From assembly GCA_037039685.1 (NCBI GenBank), contig JAWNGF010000011.1:1488001-1552000 (forward strand): a DNA stretch of 64,000 nucleotides, written 5' to 3'. The notes under the pieces are model-generated. The model searched no databases and had not been told where the DNA came from. It saw only the letters and a program-made list of their open reading frames with translations. A program made the position numbers and the translations under genes. Shown one piece after another: positions 35,148 to 47,486 of the stretch (position 1 is its first letter; the number at the start of each line of letters is the position of its first letter). The stretch is from Ceratobasidium sp. AG-K (Eukaryota > Basidiomycota > Agaricomycetes > Cantharellales > Ceratobasidiaceae).

Positions 35148-35998
35148 CTATTCAGGAGGATGGTATCCCTCGCCAAGGTTCGCCCACCAGGCAAATTCCC
35201 CAAATTCGGTGTCACCTTCTGCTTTCTTTTTGTCGGAGAACTCGCGACAAAAGTCCTCGAACACTGCCCGTTTCATCATGTCCAAATGATTTCCTCCACC
35301 TTCTAGGCTCCATTCATAAGACTGGCCTACGCGCCGATTGAATTCGCTCAGCGACTCGACCAATCGCCTATTGAGTGGCTTGCGGTCTTGCCGCACCACT
35401 ATTACCTATGGGAGGTCGCATGAGGTGTGATAATGTGGGAGATAAGGGGCGCTTACCGTTGGCAGATCAAGTTGCCAGCTTGTTGTGTGACAGGTACCCG
35501 TCAGCATATCATAACGTTGACTTGGACCTAATAGACACTTACTCCATAGGCGCAAAGACGTTACTAATTTCCACACGCGACCAAAGCGCCATCGCATTGT
35601 TATACTGCCCTGGACGATTCATCGGGTGTCGATATACCCTCAAAGGAATACCAATCATCGCTGTTATCGGGCATAATTCTCCTGCCGATGAAAAGACCGG
35701 GTGGGTAGGGGATATGTGGACAGTACGAAATGGACCTCCTTCGCCTCTCTCGTACTCATTGATGACTTCGATTGCAATGATTTCTCCCCTCCGAGCTGGT
35801 TTGAAACATGTCGGTTTATGTATGTCCCAGTGGTCAAGCTGGCATCCTTTAGACTGCCAGAGGCTGATCAGCGACTTTTATACCAACTTTTATTAAAAGT
35901 CTTACGCAGTAAATCGCTTGCTTGCATCTTGAACACCGCATAGCAGCCGACTGATCAATTGTAAGGTTACATGCTAAGCATTTTGCCGTGGACTGCAT
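35148..35998 (-). CDS. MYND-type zinc finger protein
   Basis: Four exons (35906-35998, 35543-35853, 35457-35478, 35148-35405) give 227 residues. The MYND finger occupies residues 6-47: CLAC, then nine residues, CSRC, AIYC, then, across intron 1, a CQ-x2-HW-x2-HK-x3-C block (KGCQLDHWDIHKPTC). The remaining region (EVINEYERGEGGPFRTVH, RHPMNRPGQYNN, VIVVRQDRKPL, MMKRAVFEDFC) belongs to a domain frequently attached to MYND fingers in agaricomycete proteins; its function is unknown to me. Exon 3 is a 22-nt micro-exon. MYND fingers usually bind proline-rich peptides in transcription or signalling partners. Confidence 0.85.
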
Positions 35999-36246
35999 AA
36001 CTCCAAGTTATTGCGCGTAGGACCAAGAGACACGATGGTTGCGGTTGCAAGCAAGTTCTGTGATGTGGCTAGACACGTGTGGCAAACTACGTCATGGTTG
36101 TTACAACTTGATGCCTCGAAGTAGGTTAGGTCGATTAAGATACACTCTTAGATTAGAAGTACATGTTGTGGCACAAATAATAGCGCATACAGTCTACGTT
36201 TTTCGTCTATCCCCATAAAAGGAAGTCCAAACCATTCGAAAGCTAC

Positions 36247-38139
36247 CTAATGAATCGCAACCACCTCACCCTTATCCTCGATATCCTTCCCGGCCATCTT
36301 TTCCTGTTTGTAAAATACCGCTACGCCGATTGTGACGAGTCCTACCCAGGCAAGGAGGAACCACAACGATGCAGCGCGCCCTTGGAAGTGGGTGCCGTCG
36401 AATGTGCCGTTGGCGAGCACCCGCTCGTCGATAGACGCTTGAATGGATGTAGTTGCCGAGGAACCAATGGCACCACCTAGCTGGAGGGCCGAGTTAAACA
36501 CCGCACCGACTGTCCCAGCGTATTCAGGTGGGGTGGTTTGGAAGATTGAAATACTAAAGGGTGGCTGGTTAGGATCGCCCTCACGATTCGAGGTGCAATG
36601 GTTTACTCACTTGGCAAGGACAAATACAACTGCTGTTCCTGCGCTGCCAATGATGAACGCGGGGAATACTAGTGGCCAGTACCGATCGCTAAGACGGGAT
36701 GAAAATGGGAGCAAGATCGTCGCGATGAACGCCAGAATTAGGCCCCCGACAATCAGTAGCTTGGGTCGGCCGATACTGGCGATGCGACCTCCATTGACCA
36801 TCAGTGGACCAGCGACCACACCAAGAGGCAAGCTGGGATTTCAAATAGATGAGTACACACCTTGAAGGAGACGAGGGAGAGGCTTACAATTTGACACCAG
36901 TGATAATGGTCGACCAGTGCAAGTAATCTTGCCAATACGGGGAGAAGGTCAAGTACATTTGCATGTACCAGAAGAATGGCATCAATGCCGTACCGAAAAG
37001 GACTGCAAAGTTGGGATAGAACCAGAGCTTGGGCGGGCTATTAACAGATCCGTGTGAGCGAACTTTGGTCGGAAGAGGTTAAATAACAATACTTACAGCG
37101 CGGCGTTTGCCTCGTCGACTCGGGTTTCCCAGAAGAAGAACGCGACAAACAGGGCAATGGATACGAAGAATGGAGCGAGAACTCCTCCGGAACGCCAGCC
37201 AGATACTGAGCCGGTGGTGAGCGCATACACAAAGAGGACGATAGCAGCTGAGGTGGGGTGAGATGTCAGTACGTTTCAACCGAGAGATCAAGCTGAAACT
37301 CACCAATGAGAATCGATACTCCCAATGCATCGAGCTGAGACGCATTTGCGCCCTTGCGGCGTTGGGTGGCAGGAATGAGCCAGATACAAGCTGCGGCAGC
37401 AGGGATCGAGACAATGGCAATGAGCCAAAAGATCCACCTCCAGTTGGCGTACTCGACGAGAATGGCACCGATGATGGTTCCAAGGACTAGGTGGATAGTG
37501 AGCAACCACTAGGTCAAGACCTTATCAAACTCTTACCATTCGCAACAGCTCCAGAGGCGCCAAACAATCCGATGGCTCGTTGCTGTTCCTTAGGCTCTGG
37601 CATCATCTGCACAATCATGCTGAGTGCAGAGGGAATGGTATGTGCAGCTCCTATTCCCTGGAGTGCACGCAGGACGAGAAGAGCGATGCGGTTGTTGAGG
37701 AAGCCCGCGCCCAAGGAGGTGCCGCCAAAGAACAGAGACCCGAGAATGAATGCAGGCTTGGGACCATAGATATCCGAGATACGGCCACTCTGTAGAAAAT
37801 ATTAGCCACCGGCTCGGTCAATGCCAATCCGTTACTCACAATCAAAAGGAAAGAAGCGAACGTTGCCTGGTACGCGGCAAATAGCCATACCGAGTCGCTT
37901 TCAGTCAGCCCTACAGTCGCAGAAGTAGCGGGAAGGGCAGGAAGCATCGCGGAAGTGTTCATGACATCCAAAAACTGTCCGAGACAGAAAATGGCGAGGA
38001 GAACATTCTTTTGAAGCGGCCGAAGTTGAGCGAGGGTTGAAACTTCGGGAGCGATTGTCTTGGTGTCATCTTCAGGCTTCTCTGCGATCGTAGGGGCTGC
38101 AGAAGATAGCCTATTATCGACGGTTGGAAGAGCCTCCAT
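36247..38139 (-). CDS. Major facilitator superfamily transporter (DHA2/14-TM type)
   Basis: Seven exons (37840-38139, 37537-37789, 37304-37486, 37097-37247, 36888-37037, 36611-36832, 36247-36553) give 521 residues. The hydrophilic N-terminus is followed by LLAIFCLGQFLDVMNTSAMLP and WLFAAYQATFASFLLISGRISDIYGPKP, the loop 2-3 motif of the family. Next come RALQGIGAAHTIPSALSMIV, LFGASGAVANVLGTIIGAIL and ANWRWIFWLIAIVSIP. A second set of helices runs to the C-terminus, ending WFLLAWVGLVTIGVAVFY plus a short acidic tail. Drug/H+ antiporters and related exporters of this group act at the plasma membrane; substrate unknown. A TATA-like TATATA lies at about 38233-38239, just upstream of an in-frame ATG at 38244, so the downstream ATG 38139 was chosen as start. 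Confidence 0.92.
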
Positions 38140-38973
38140 GGGTGGGTAGTCGTAAGATATTAGGGAGGAGAGTAGAAAAGTCCTGGTAGATGGGTAGAAG
38201 GAGGATGCTCCGACTGGGGCTCGACTTGGGTGTTTATATACCATGAAAGTACGCGCGTCCTGAGCGGGAGTATGAACTATCCATGCTTACAGAGAGGGAC
38301 GCGGTGACTAGATTCTGTGGATAAATTGGGCCGAAGCGCGGCAGATTCACACTCATTATTCAGACTGCTCAACCTAAATAGGATTCTGTTCCATACATGG
38401 CGTCTATAACAACGTTGCCAAGGCAGGGTGACGAACGCAGCGCGATGTATAAGCAGGGTCCGAGTGGAGGATTGAACTGATTAGCTGTGGAGGTGTGGAG
38501 GTTTATTTCTGACTCGCCTGAAGGTAGGTGATTGCGGGAGTACGTTCCTAAGCATCATCCGCGCGGTAATTATTCAGCCGGTGACGCCACTTGCTTGGGC
38601 GCGTGTCTCACTTTGACGAAGAATAAGCAAACCGCGATGAATCACACGAGCGGTATAGAAAAGCACAATTGTAGTAGATAACAAAACCCCGTACAAATCT
38701 TTGTACTAAACCAGGCGGTAACATAATGGGAAAGGTGTTTCAGTTCTGTTATACATCGTCCAGATAAGTTCAGTCCATAAATCAGCCGTAGAAGTCAACA
38801 TTAACAAAATCGAAAAAGAAGGCATCGGAGGAAGGGCGTTTTGGGAATAGGCACGGGGAAAGCGGGTATGGAAAACAGCTAGTTTTCAGGGACATAAAAC
38901 ATCGTCAAGTAAAACAACATTTATCGACATAACACACACATGAAGATATGAACATGGTTTCCCTGCGTCATGG
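38140..38973. other. Intergenic region
   Basis: Promoter of the MFS gene (TATATA near 38235) and 3' flank of the large coiled-coil gene. No gene recognised. Confidence 0.6.
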
Positions 38974-41900
38974 CTACCGAACCGCACCTGGCGGGACGCC
39001 ACGAGGAGGGGAAACGTTGTGATGGAGGGGATATGATGATACACGGGGAGGCTCCGGGAGAGGGTTGCGAGACCGGTTTTGTCCTGGGCCAGGTTGACGA
39101 TTCGGATTGTTGTACGCTCGACCTGGGCGGTGAAGCGGGTACGGTCCTTCGATTGTCGGGGGCTTGGGCAAAGGGTTGTGGTGAGCGCGCGCGGACGGGA
39201 AGGTTGGCGACGTAGGGTAGGCGACATGAGTGGTAGCATAGTCGTGTACGTTCCCCGCCGAGTTGGCGTGAATCTGGACAGGAGACAGGACAAAAGGCTC
39301 TGAATGCAGAACTGGTCCTGTCTGTGAGCGAATCTTGGAAGAGGAAGCTTGCCGCTGACGGGGATCTGGGGCCGGACGGGGAGAGCCGATATCGGGAATC
39401 ACAGCACGTTGCCCGCCCGGTCCGAGAACGCTCTGCCCCTTGTCGAGACGATCACGTTCCCAGGCCTCACGAGCCTTGAGCGAAGGGGCATCGATGGTGC
39501 TTTCCGACGTAGGTCGGGCGTGGAACGGCTGCGCAACTTCAACGTGGGTCCCTTGAGGCAAAACAGGCACGCCTGCGATGACTTCCATGGAAGGCTGGGC
39601 CGGTGGCGGGGGCGGAGGGATGGCGCTGGTAATGGGAATGTTGTAGGTAGCATCGGTCTGGGAGCGTTGGCGTGCCTTGAAGGGACGGTCGTCCTTGGGT
39701 GGAGGAGGTGGGGCAGTTGATGTGGGTGAGGTGGAGCGCGAATCATTGGGCGTTCGTCGTCTCGATTTGCGCATCTCCTTCATGGTGACAACATGGACTT
39801 CGCGTTCTCCGTCGACGTCATGTCGGGTTCGTCGGACGCTCGAGCTGCCAGTGTGCGAGTGCAGCAACGGCGGGGGCTGCTCTCGGCGGCGCATCTCCTC
39901 CTCCATCCGCTCAAGCTCAGCACGCTCACGTTCCGCTCGTTCAGCGCGTTCGCGCTCGATTCTTTCCCACTCGGCTCGTGCAGCCTCGGCCCTTTCTCGC
40001 TCGACACGTTCTCGCTCCAGTTCCTGGCGCTCACGCTCCAATCGCTCTTTTTCCACACGCTCGCGATCACGTTCACGTGCAAGCCGCTCCAGGTCCTTGA
40101 TACGCTCTCGCTCCCGTTCCTGCTCGAGTTCCAGCTCTCGTTGGCGACGAATCGCGCGCTGGCGCTCACGCTCGGCACGTTCCTTGGCCTTTTCGGCCTG
40201 CTCCCGTTCGAAGCGCTCGAGTTCCAACTCTCGTTCGATGCGTTCTTGTTCGGCTCGTTCGCGTTCGATGCGTTCCCGCTCGAGGCGCTCTTGTTCGCGT
40301 TGGCGTTCGGCTCGGGCTTCCTGACGCAGGCGCTCTCGTTCAGCGCGCTCCCGTTCGACACGCTCCCGTTCGAGCCGTTCCTGCTCTGCGCGCTCTCGGT
40401 CCAAACGCTCCCGCTCGGCCCTCTCACGCTCAACCCGCTCCCTCTCCAACCGCTCCCGTTCACGCTGCTGCGCTCGCTCGGCTTTGCGTGCCTCGGCCTC
40501 GCGTTCATCCCGAACCCTGCGCCCGCTCTCGGCCGTCGACTCGCGCGAATGCTTTTTAAACTCGCCCTGGGCCGCAAGCTTCTCCTTGGACACGCTAAAC
40601 TCTTCGTTCATAAACGGGGCCTTGGGAGGTGGCAAGTCGGCTGGATCGTCCATCCAAGCACCCTTGGAATCGGTAAACGAGTACCCGGGCTTGGCGTCGG
40701 ACGTGCTCGGTTTCGAGTCGTACAGTCCGGCTTTGAGATCGGCCTTGGACCAGTCGGATTTGGGGAACGTGGGCATCGAGGTCTCGACGTGCATGACGCT
40801 GATCGGGGCCATGGAGTGGTACTCGACGGGCTTGTCGGAGAATGGATGGAGCGGGGTGTGTTCGTCGGTGGGAGTCATGTACGGCGTCGCAGTTTTGAAA
40901 TCAGCAGAGGCAGACTTGGCGTGCGTGTGCGAGCGCATATCGGGGGTCATGACGGGCGATCCTTTGCCGTTTCGGGCCAAGGGAGCCATGGTCGGGTCCG
41001 CAACAGACATGCGCTTGCGAGGTCCAGCAGGGCTAGCAACGCTATCCGTCGAGTCGGAGGCTGCAGTGCCATAGATCGAGTGTTCCCGCCCGGTGGTGTA
41101 CCCACTACGGGGACGAGACTTGGACCGACTCGGACGTTGGGACGGTTCAGCGACAGTCGGTTCGGGAGACGCGGCCAGCTTGGGGGCATCTTCCTTCACC
41201 GGCGAGCTCTCCTTGGCGATTTCGACCGGAGGCGGGTTGGACACAACCCGAACGCGGATCTTTTGGAGCGAGGTCTTGGGAGTAATAACGTGCATCTTGC
41301 CGATACTATCCATGCTCGGCTGGGAGCGTTTCAACACGCGGCCGTTCGAGTCCTAGAAAGGATTAGCATTGTATATAGAATTCAATTCAATGCACACCAT
41401 AGGCCGGGCTCCAAACTCGGTATCATCATCTCCTTGAATCGCATCCACCGAAGTCGTCGAACCCATCGCAGCCGACATACGCAAACTCATCCCAGGCGAA
41501 CCCATACCCATCTGCCCAAAATCAGTCAAGCCCACACCCGAATCCGCAGCACTCACCGCACTGTGATCCTTCAACGGCTCGGTCCTGCGCACAGGTTTGA
41601 CGGGCGAATGATCACGCCTCGGCCTGCGCTTGCTAGGCGACTCGCGTCCGCTCGGTTTGCTAGGCGACTCTCGCCCGGATTTTTTCACGGGTGATTCCCG
41701 CCCGGTTCGCTTGACCGGGGATTCGCGACCTGATTTCTTAACCGGAGACTCGCGCCCCGACGTAGTTGGCTTGACAGGCGACGGCGTCCTCGAACCATCC
41801 TTGCGCACCACCAAAGGCTTCACACTCTCCCTCTCTCGTCCCATCACCACTTCAGGCACAGGTTCGGGCGGCAAAGCCCTCATCCGACGCTCATCGCCCA

Positions 41901-44681
41901 CCGACACACCCGACTCGCGCACAAATATCGACTCGCGCGCAATCTTGCCAGGCTTGACGCTCTCCCCCTCGCTATCGTCGGGGTTGGCAATCGTCAATAC
42001 GGGTTTGGGTAAGCTCATCGGCGAGTCGTCGGTCGGGGAGCCGTTCATGATGAGCCCCGGGCCCTTGTCCACGTTTGCGATCCCCCATTTCGGAATCGAG
42101 TGAGGCGAGTCGGGGTGTTTAGGGCCGTCGGGATTGAGTGGGGGAGGTGGAAGCAAAGGTTCGGGGTCTTCGCGCGGTTTAGCGTTGGATACATGTCGGG
42201 CGAGTGAAGCCCAGGATCCTCGATCTCCAGCGAGCGCAAGGTCAGGAATCCGGGGCGGAGGGGACAAGGAAGTATTGATGAGCCGTGACGTCCGGAGTTG
42301 CGGGTCAATCGGCGCAAACAACTCGGGGCCTTTCGACGGTTGAGGCTGAGGTTGCGGCGTAGGCTGTGCGCGGAACGTGGGCGTCCGGGACGGAATATCA
42401 AGCGTCGCCCGGCGCTGCAGAGTCGGAGGCTGAATCCCACCCCGGCGCTCGACCGTAAACGAGGGGCGGGGCTCATTGGCCTCGGCCCCGATCGCATCGA
42501 CCGAGCGCCGGCGAATTAAACTCAACTTGCGCGCGATCCGGCCAAACACGCTCCCGCGCTCGCCCTTGCGTTTGCCACACATGGTTAAGCATCATGTGCG
42601 GTGCGACTTTACGGTCCGGTTCATACGCCGTTTCCTTGTCCTTGTCCTTGTCCTTGTCGCGCGACGTGATCCGGGAGAGAAAGGAATTAATCGATGCAGC
42701 GCTAATTTTACGTTCGCGGTGGTGCTTGTTGGTGGTCGTACTCGGCGGGGGAGGGCCATATCCGGTCGCAGGAGGGGCAGAGTGCGAAGGTTCGGGCGCG
42801 GAATAGGTGTGCTGGTGCGTCTGGGACGGCGCTCTCGCCCGTGGCTGGGGGAGCGGTTTAGTCGACGGCGTACGTGCGGGAAACTTGGCCGACGGGAGCT
42901 CTACAATCTCGACATCTCGCCCACGTGTCTCGGGTAGATCTCGCGCAAATTGGGTATGGATGGGCGTCTCGATGCTTTGTCTATCCACTGCGGAATCCAC
43001 ACTCGCAGCACTCGACATGGATCCGGTCCGTCCGCGTTTGCTCAACTTGCGCCTCGGCCGCTTTTCTCGGGGTGCATCGTGGGGACTGGTCGGGAATGCG
43101 ATGCCCTGGGTTTGGGCGAGGGAGAGACTCGAAGGGGAGAGAGGGGGTCGGGAACGGCCGCGAAGACCGCCTCGAGGCGAATCAACCGGGCTTTCATCGT
43201 CTATGCTTGTTTTTCTAGTGAATAGGGAGCTTAAGCCGCCTCGGGTAGCAGATGTAGATCGCCGTTTAGATAGTTTGCGTGTTGTTCGGGTCCCGGATAA
43301 CAAGTCTGGGGAGCCTGGTGGATCGGGCAGAGGGGGTTCAGAGTCGGTGAGGTTGATGGCAGATGCCGACTGGGAGAGCGGGGAAGGGCCTTTGCGAGAG
43401 GGACCGGCTGTGGGGCTCAACATCCCAGGGCGGGCGTGTGGGGTCTGCGCACATCAGCTAGGCTCAAAACAGACGGGATAAACATACCTCGGGAGCGCTG
43501 GAATCTCTTGGTCTGACAAACCCGCGACCAACCATTTCGCCTGCGTCGTATGGACTCGAGTGGTGCCACATGCCCCCAAACGGGTCCGTGCCATCCATGG
43601 CGTCGGTTGCGTCTGCCGGCAAAGGCTGTGTCGAGGTGTGTGGACTCGCCGGGGGTCGCTTGAGCCAGGTCGAAAATCGATGGCTGGCAGCTGGGCCATT
43701 GTTGAGTGCACTGGTGGGGTCGAGCGAGGGACTGTTGAGCGGGGCTGCAGTCGACGCTGGCGAGGCCGTAATCGTTTCCAAGCCGGCAAGACCCGCCGAC
43801 CCACCAAGGTTCGTGGACGCCAAAAAGCTCGGCCTTCGCACCGACAGCGACGAACGTACACTGCCACCCATCCCCGATCCAACGCCCGAATACGCAACAC
43901 TCGTAGTGAGCGACGGGAGCGGGACCCGACCGGCCGCATAGCTTGCAGCAAGCTCGCGCTGGAGTCGATCGCGGGCACTGGAAGACAACAAGTGGTGGTT
44001 GAGGTAGCGAGGTGGGGCACGTGCGCCAAAGGCCGGGGGCTGGTAAATCTCGTATTTTCGCAGGTGCCAGGGGATATGGCTCTGGTCGCGCACCGCATGC
44101 ACGGGGAGAGCCATGGATGTCGAGGGCGAGGTCGAGCGTCGGCCGGGGGGTTTCCGCGAAAAGGCACCGACGCCCGGACCCGGAGTGGCGGGTGCTGACA
44201 GGGCCACGGCGCTGGGTGGCGGCGAGCGAAAGGCCGTGGGGGGCGACGCTATGGTGGGCGACGGAGATCGCAGTGATTCCTGGCCTACGCAGGGTTATTA
44301 CAATCCAAGTTAATGATAAGCGCACTTGCCGGTTCCATATCCGTCCGAGTCTGGCTCGCTCGTAGTCTTTGATGCTGGCAATGTCCGTGAGCGTCAAGTC
44401 GATGATCCATGTTCGACTCACCGGCCACATTTTTGCCACTATTCGTTCGCACAAAACTTCGTCGCCAGCTCTTGGTTCTGCTGTTGCGCTTTGACAGCCG
44501 TCGCTGCATGTCCTGCCGGCCCTGCTCCTCGTAAAACAACTGCATCTCCTTTTCCGACGTGGGTGAGCGTGGGCCGTCAACAGCCTGTGGTCGTCAGCAT
44601 GTTGGCATCTCAGCACACCTAATCACACACCTCCTCAAACGGCTCGGCCGCTAATAACGGGTTCACGATCGCCGAAGCCAT
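38974..44681 (-). CDS. Large disordered, repeat-bearing coiled-coil protein (1797 aa)
   Basis: Six exons (44631-44681, 44422-44584, 43488-44284, 42608-43444, 41398-42564, 38974-41352) close in phase to 1797 residues. No enzyme domain is seen. The first 900 residues are Ser/Pro/Arg-rich with many SP and RxxS sites. Positions encoded near 41630-41770 hold five tandem copies of a (S/T)GRESPxK unit, each a minimal SPxK kinase site. [11 protein letters not shown] run is encoded at 42634-42658. Encoded by about 39900-40550 is a 200-residue block of near-perfect RERxERE repeats (Arg/Glu/Leu with hydrophobic residues every seven), a long single helix or coiled coil. The tail is proline-rich ([18 protein letters not shown]), suited to SH3 or profilin binding. 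It could be a cell-cortex or cytoskeletal scaffold; this is inference. The 43-nt intron at 42565-42607 has a weak donor. Confidence 0.7.
39900..40550 (-). repeat. Coding tandem repeat, Arg/Glu-rich helix
   Basis: Degenerate repetition of codons for ERERxERERAE within the last exon of the large protein; DNA shows recurring GCTCGCGCTC/CGTTCGCGTT-type words. The antisense strand is therefore open over 600 codons but is not a gene. Confidence 0.75.
41630..41770 (-). repeat. Coding tandem repeat, five GRESPxK units
   Basis: Five consecutive units of about 24-30 nt (GAGTCGCCTAGC/GAGTCTCCGGTT-type) encode GRESP followed by VK or SK and a short basic spacer. Confidence 0.8.
42634..42658. repeat. Hexanucleotide repeat (CTTGTC)n in coding sequence
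   Basis: About four perfect CTTGTC units, read as alternating Lys-Asp on the minus strand; prone to length change. Confidence 0.85.
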
Positions 44682-45993
44682 GCACTAGTCGTGCCCAGTC
44701 GTTGCACAAAGTAAACAGTCTGCAGAAGCTGCTGATGTCAGACTCCCAAATTGACCCCACATCATCCATCACAAATGAACAACAAATGCCCACGCCATTC
44801 ACTTACTTGGTTCTAGCGAGCTCGTCGACGTTGCGTCGCGGCCCGCGTCGCGTCGGGAGTAGGTGATTTGCACTGTCAACACCCAACATGCCATGTGCAA
44901 ACACGTGGCTACCGCGCTTGTGCCTCGCGAGAATCAGACGGGCCAGCCTCCCTCCGATCTTAATCGTCCATCCATCACCACGCTCCGCTCCATTACGAGC
45001 CACAGAGTTTATGTAAATACGTGCTTTCATCTCATTTCATCTCACGCTGCAGGTTTATCTCGACGCTGACGGCGAACGTTTTCTCCAATTGCAAATGCCT
45101 CGTGTATGCGCCAAGAATCAACGTTTGTTTTTCCCTTGTCAGTCTGTCGGCGTCGGCCCGAAATGGAGCCCCAGCAGCCTATGAAATCGTTTGCTTCCAT
45201 CTGTAGGTTCAGTGCGTACGTCGCTCATATACGGACACTTTGGGAATACACCGTCAAGGGTTCGGGCACATTTAGAACCACGATCGACTTGAGCCAGGCC
45301 CCCATTCACTTGATAAGCGTGAGATAGCCTGTCCACGTTCTCAGATCATTTCTGCGGGATTTTTTCAACTTGGCTGACGAAATGTATTCTGGACGAATGT
45401 TACGCTGCGGTTGTGCTATGACGATGGAGCGTCAGTCCAAGAATCCCAGTTGCCGTCTGGGCGCCTCGGCATGACGTTGTTTAAGTCCGAATGCGACCGG
45501 GCGTAAGTGTCGGGCCTGAAAAATGTAGCATGGCGTCAGTGACTAAAAATAAGTGTTCGCGGTTCGATACCACAGGTCTCTGAATGGGGACTACTTTCTG
45601 CTGCACTGTCCAGATCTGGTGTACCAGCTTGGGCTTACTTCATGTGTGTCTATGTGCGACGCTTGCAATGTTTTAAGTAAGGTTTAGAGTGGAATATCTC
45701 GACACCGGCGTTACTAGTACTGGCGCGAATTCAATACTAACTAGAGAAATGCGCACGGTAGATTGTTTCATTACAATCTCGATTACCTTAGAGAGTGTTT
45801 ATCCCACGCATACATTCATCATCGGACATAACCGATAAATTTTGTTTCAGACCTTGCAATTGATGGCCCACCAACCCACACGTGACTGCTGACGGCCTGG
45901 ATACGCATGTAGGCGCCAGTCTCATTGCCACCACCACTTTGCCCTTGTCGGCTCAAGATTGCTTGCCATCGAAATTCGATACAATTGCTCGCT
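44682..45993. other. Intergenic, divergent promoter region
   Basis: Between the large protein and BTB copy 1. The block 45331-45383 recurs at 47818-47870, upstream of BTB copy 2. No gene recognised. Confidence 0.55.
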
Positions 45994-47486
45994 ATGAATC
46001 AAGGCAGCCCTGTAAACGACATTCAGCGCGACACTAACTCCAGCACGAACAACGTGTACACTTACGAACGCGACCCAACGTACTATCATGTAGGTGATAG
46101 CATTGTGTTTCTTGTCGAAGGACTGCTCTTCAGGGTAATGTACTATGTGTTAGTGTGAGCCAACTCGTAGCTCACAGCCCTCGAGCTCCACGCCTCGTTG
46201 ATTCTTCCAGTGGATTCAATCGTAGCGACGAACGAAACCCGTGGACAACGGTATCCCTTAGGCGCCGAGAACATGCCAGAGAGGCTCACGGATAGCAGTG
46301 ATACAAACCCTATCATCCTTCCTGATGTTACCGCGGCACAGTTTCGCAATTACCTGCTTGCGCTGCTTGGTCGGTTAGTACGCTGATTTCCCAACAGTTC
46401 CCTGTGCTTGTTTGACCTATATGCTCCTTAGCCCCTATGATCCAGAGTCGAGCGCTTTGTTTACAGACGCAAAAACCAAGGCGAAACACAGCCAGAACCT
46501 TCTCTTGCGTTTTCTTGATATTGCGCATCTCTCGCACCGATTTGGGATGAAGCAACTCGAAGAGTGGGCGGTTTCGCAACTTGAGCTAATTCTCGAATCA
46601 ATGTACGACCTCGCCGAGAATAGTTGGGACAAAGGCACGCTTCTCCGACTCAGTAACTGTGCTCGTTCCAATGGGCATCCAAAATTTAGTTCATTGGTGG
46701 CCAATTTTATTCAGTACTTCATTAGTATTTGGGCAGCCTCGGAAATCCCGCGACACAGGGCAGCGGATGCTTCCCACAACTTGAATACTTGCCTACAATT
46801 ATTCAAAGACTCAAATCTTCCAGAAGACGACCCGGCCCTGTTTGGTTGTGTATTCGTATGCATCCTTTCACTCGGCCATCGCTCTGCTGCATGGACTTCG
46901 GGTGTGACCCGTGGCCAAAGGGCGGTATTACATTGTGCTCAGGTCCAGCTCGCCGCGTCTGTCGAGGAAATGGAGAGTGTGGCGTGGCTGACGGAGCCAC
47001 TTCCATTCCAGCTTACAACTTGGGTCTGCATGCTGTGTTCTGGGGAATTTGATCGCTTGTGGACTCCAAGTTTTAAAAGCCATGTGCATTTGGAACCTGA
47101 CATCTCTTTGAGGAGCATAATTTCCCTCGCTCGACTACCACAGTACCGGCGTTTGTTTTCGAATGGATGGAATCCGGAATTTGCCCCCCACGGGGCCACA
47201 CCAGCACCGTTGGAACCTCGCGTTAGCATACACATGGGAAACCCAGTAAACATACCAACTTACTCCCAACCACGCTACTTATCACACAATTTACCCGGGG
47301 ATACTCGACCCAGGGACAGGATAAGATGTACGGAGCCGGAATGGCCTTTGGGCTATATGGATCACCACATTCAACTGGTGTATCAGGAGCTCGCGAAGCG
47401 TTACAAGGATATCGCTTCGTATGTTGTCCTATTATACCGTACCCCAATTATAAGAACTCACACTCATTTGTTACAGAGAGATTTGA
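45994..47486 (+). CDS. BTB/POZ-domain protein (copy 1)
   Basis: Four exons (45994-46134, 46171-46373, 46432-47418, 47477-47486) give 446 residues. The BTB fold runs from RDPTYYHVGDSIVFLVEGLLFR across intron 1 to AAQFRNYLLALLGR at intron 2 (about residues 28-114). The C-terminal region is helical: LLLRFLDIAHLSHRFGMKQLEEWA, LFGCVFVCILSLGHRSAAW, DISLRSIISLARLPQYRRLF, and HHIQLVYQELAKRYKDIAS. The region resembles BACK-type helices but I see no Kelch or other partner domain. The 10-nt last exon codes SEI-stop. Compared with copy 2, exon lengths differ by only a few codons. Function unknown; probably a dimeric adaptor. Confidence 0.87.

Noticed and set aside
39793..41694. 633-codon open frame on the plus strand
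   Set aside because: It is the antisense shadow of the Arg/Glu-repeat and Ser/Pro-rich exon of the large minus-strand protein. High GC and repetitive codons keep it open; composition (Leu/Phe/Arg/Gly) is not protein-like.
43417..44616. 399-codon minus-strand frame
   Set aside because: Frame differs from the spliced model of the large protein and runs through its second intron; composition is rich in Cys/Trp/Arg, as expected for a shadow frame.
45560..45590. GGTTCGATACC, similar to a tRNA B-box
   Set aside because: No matching A-box or cloverleaf around it.
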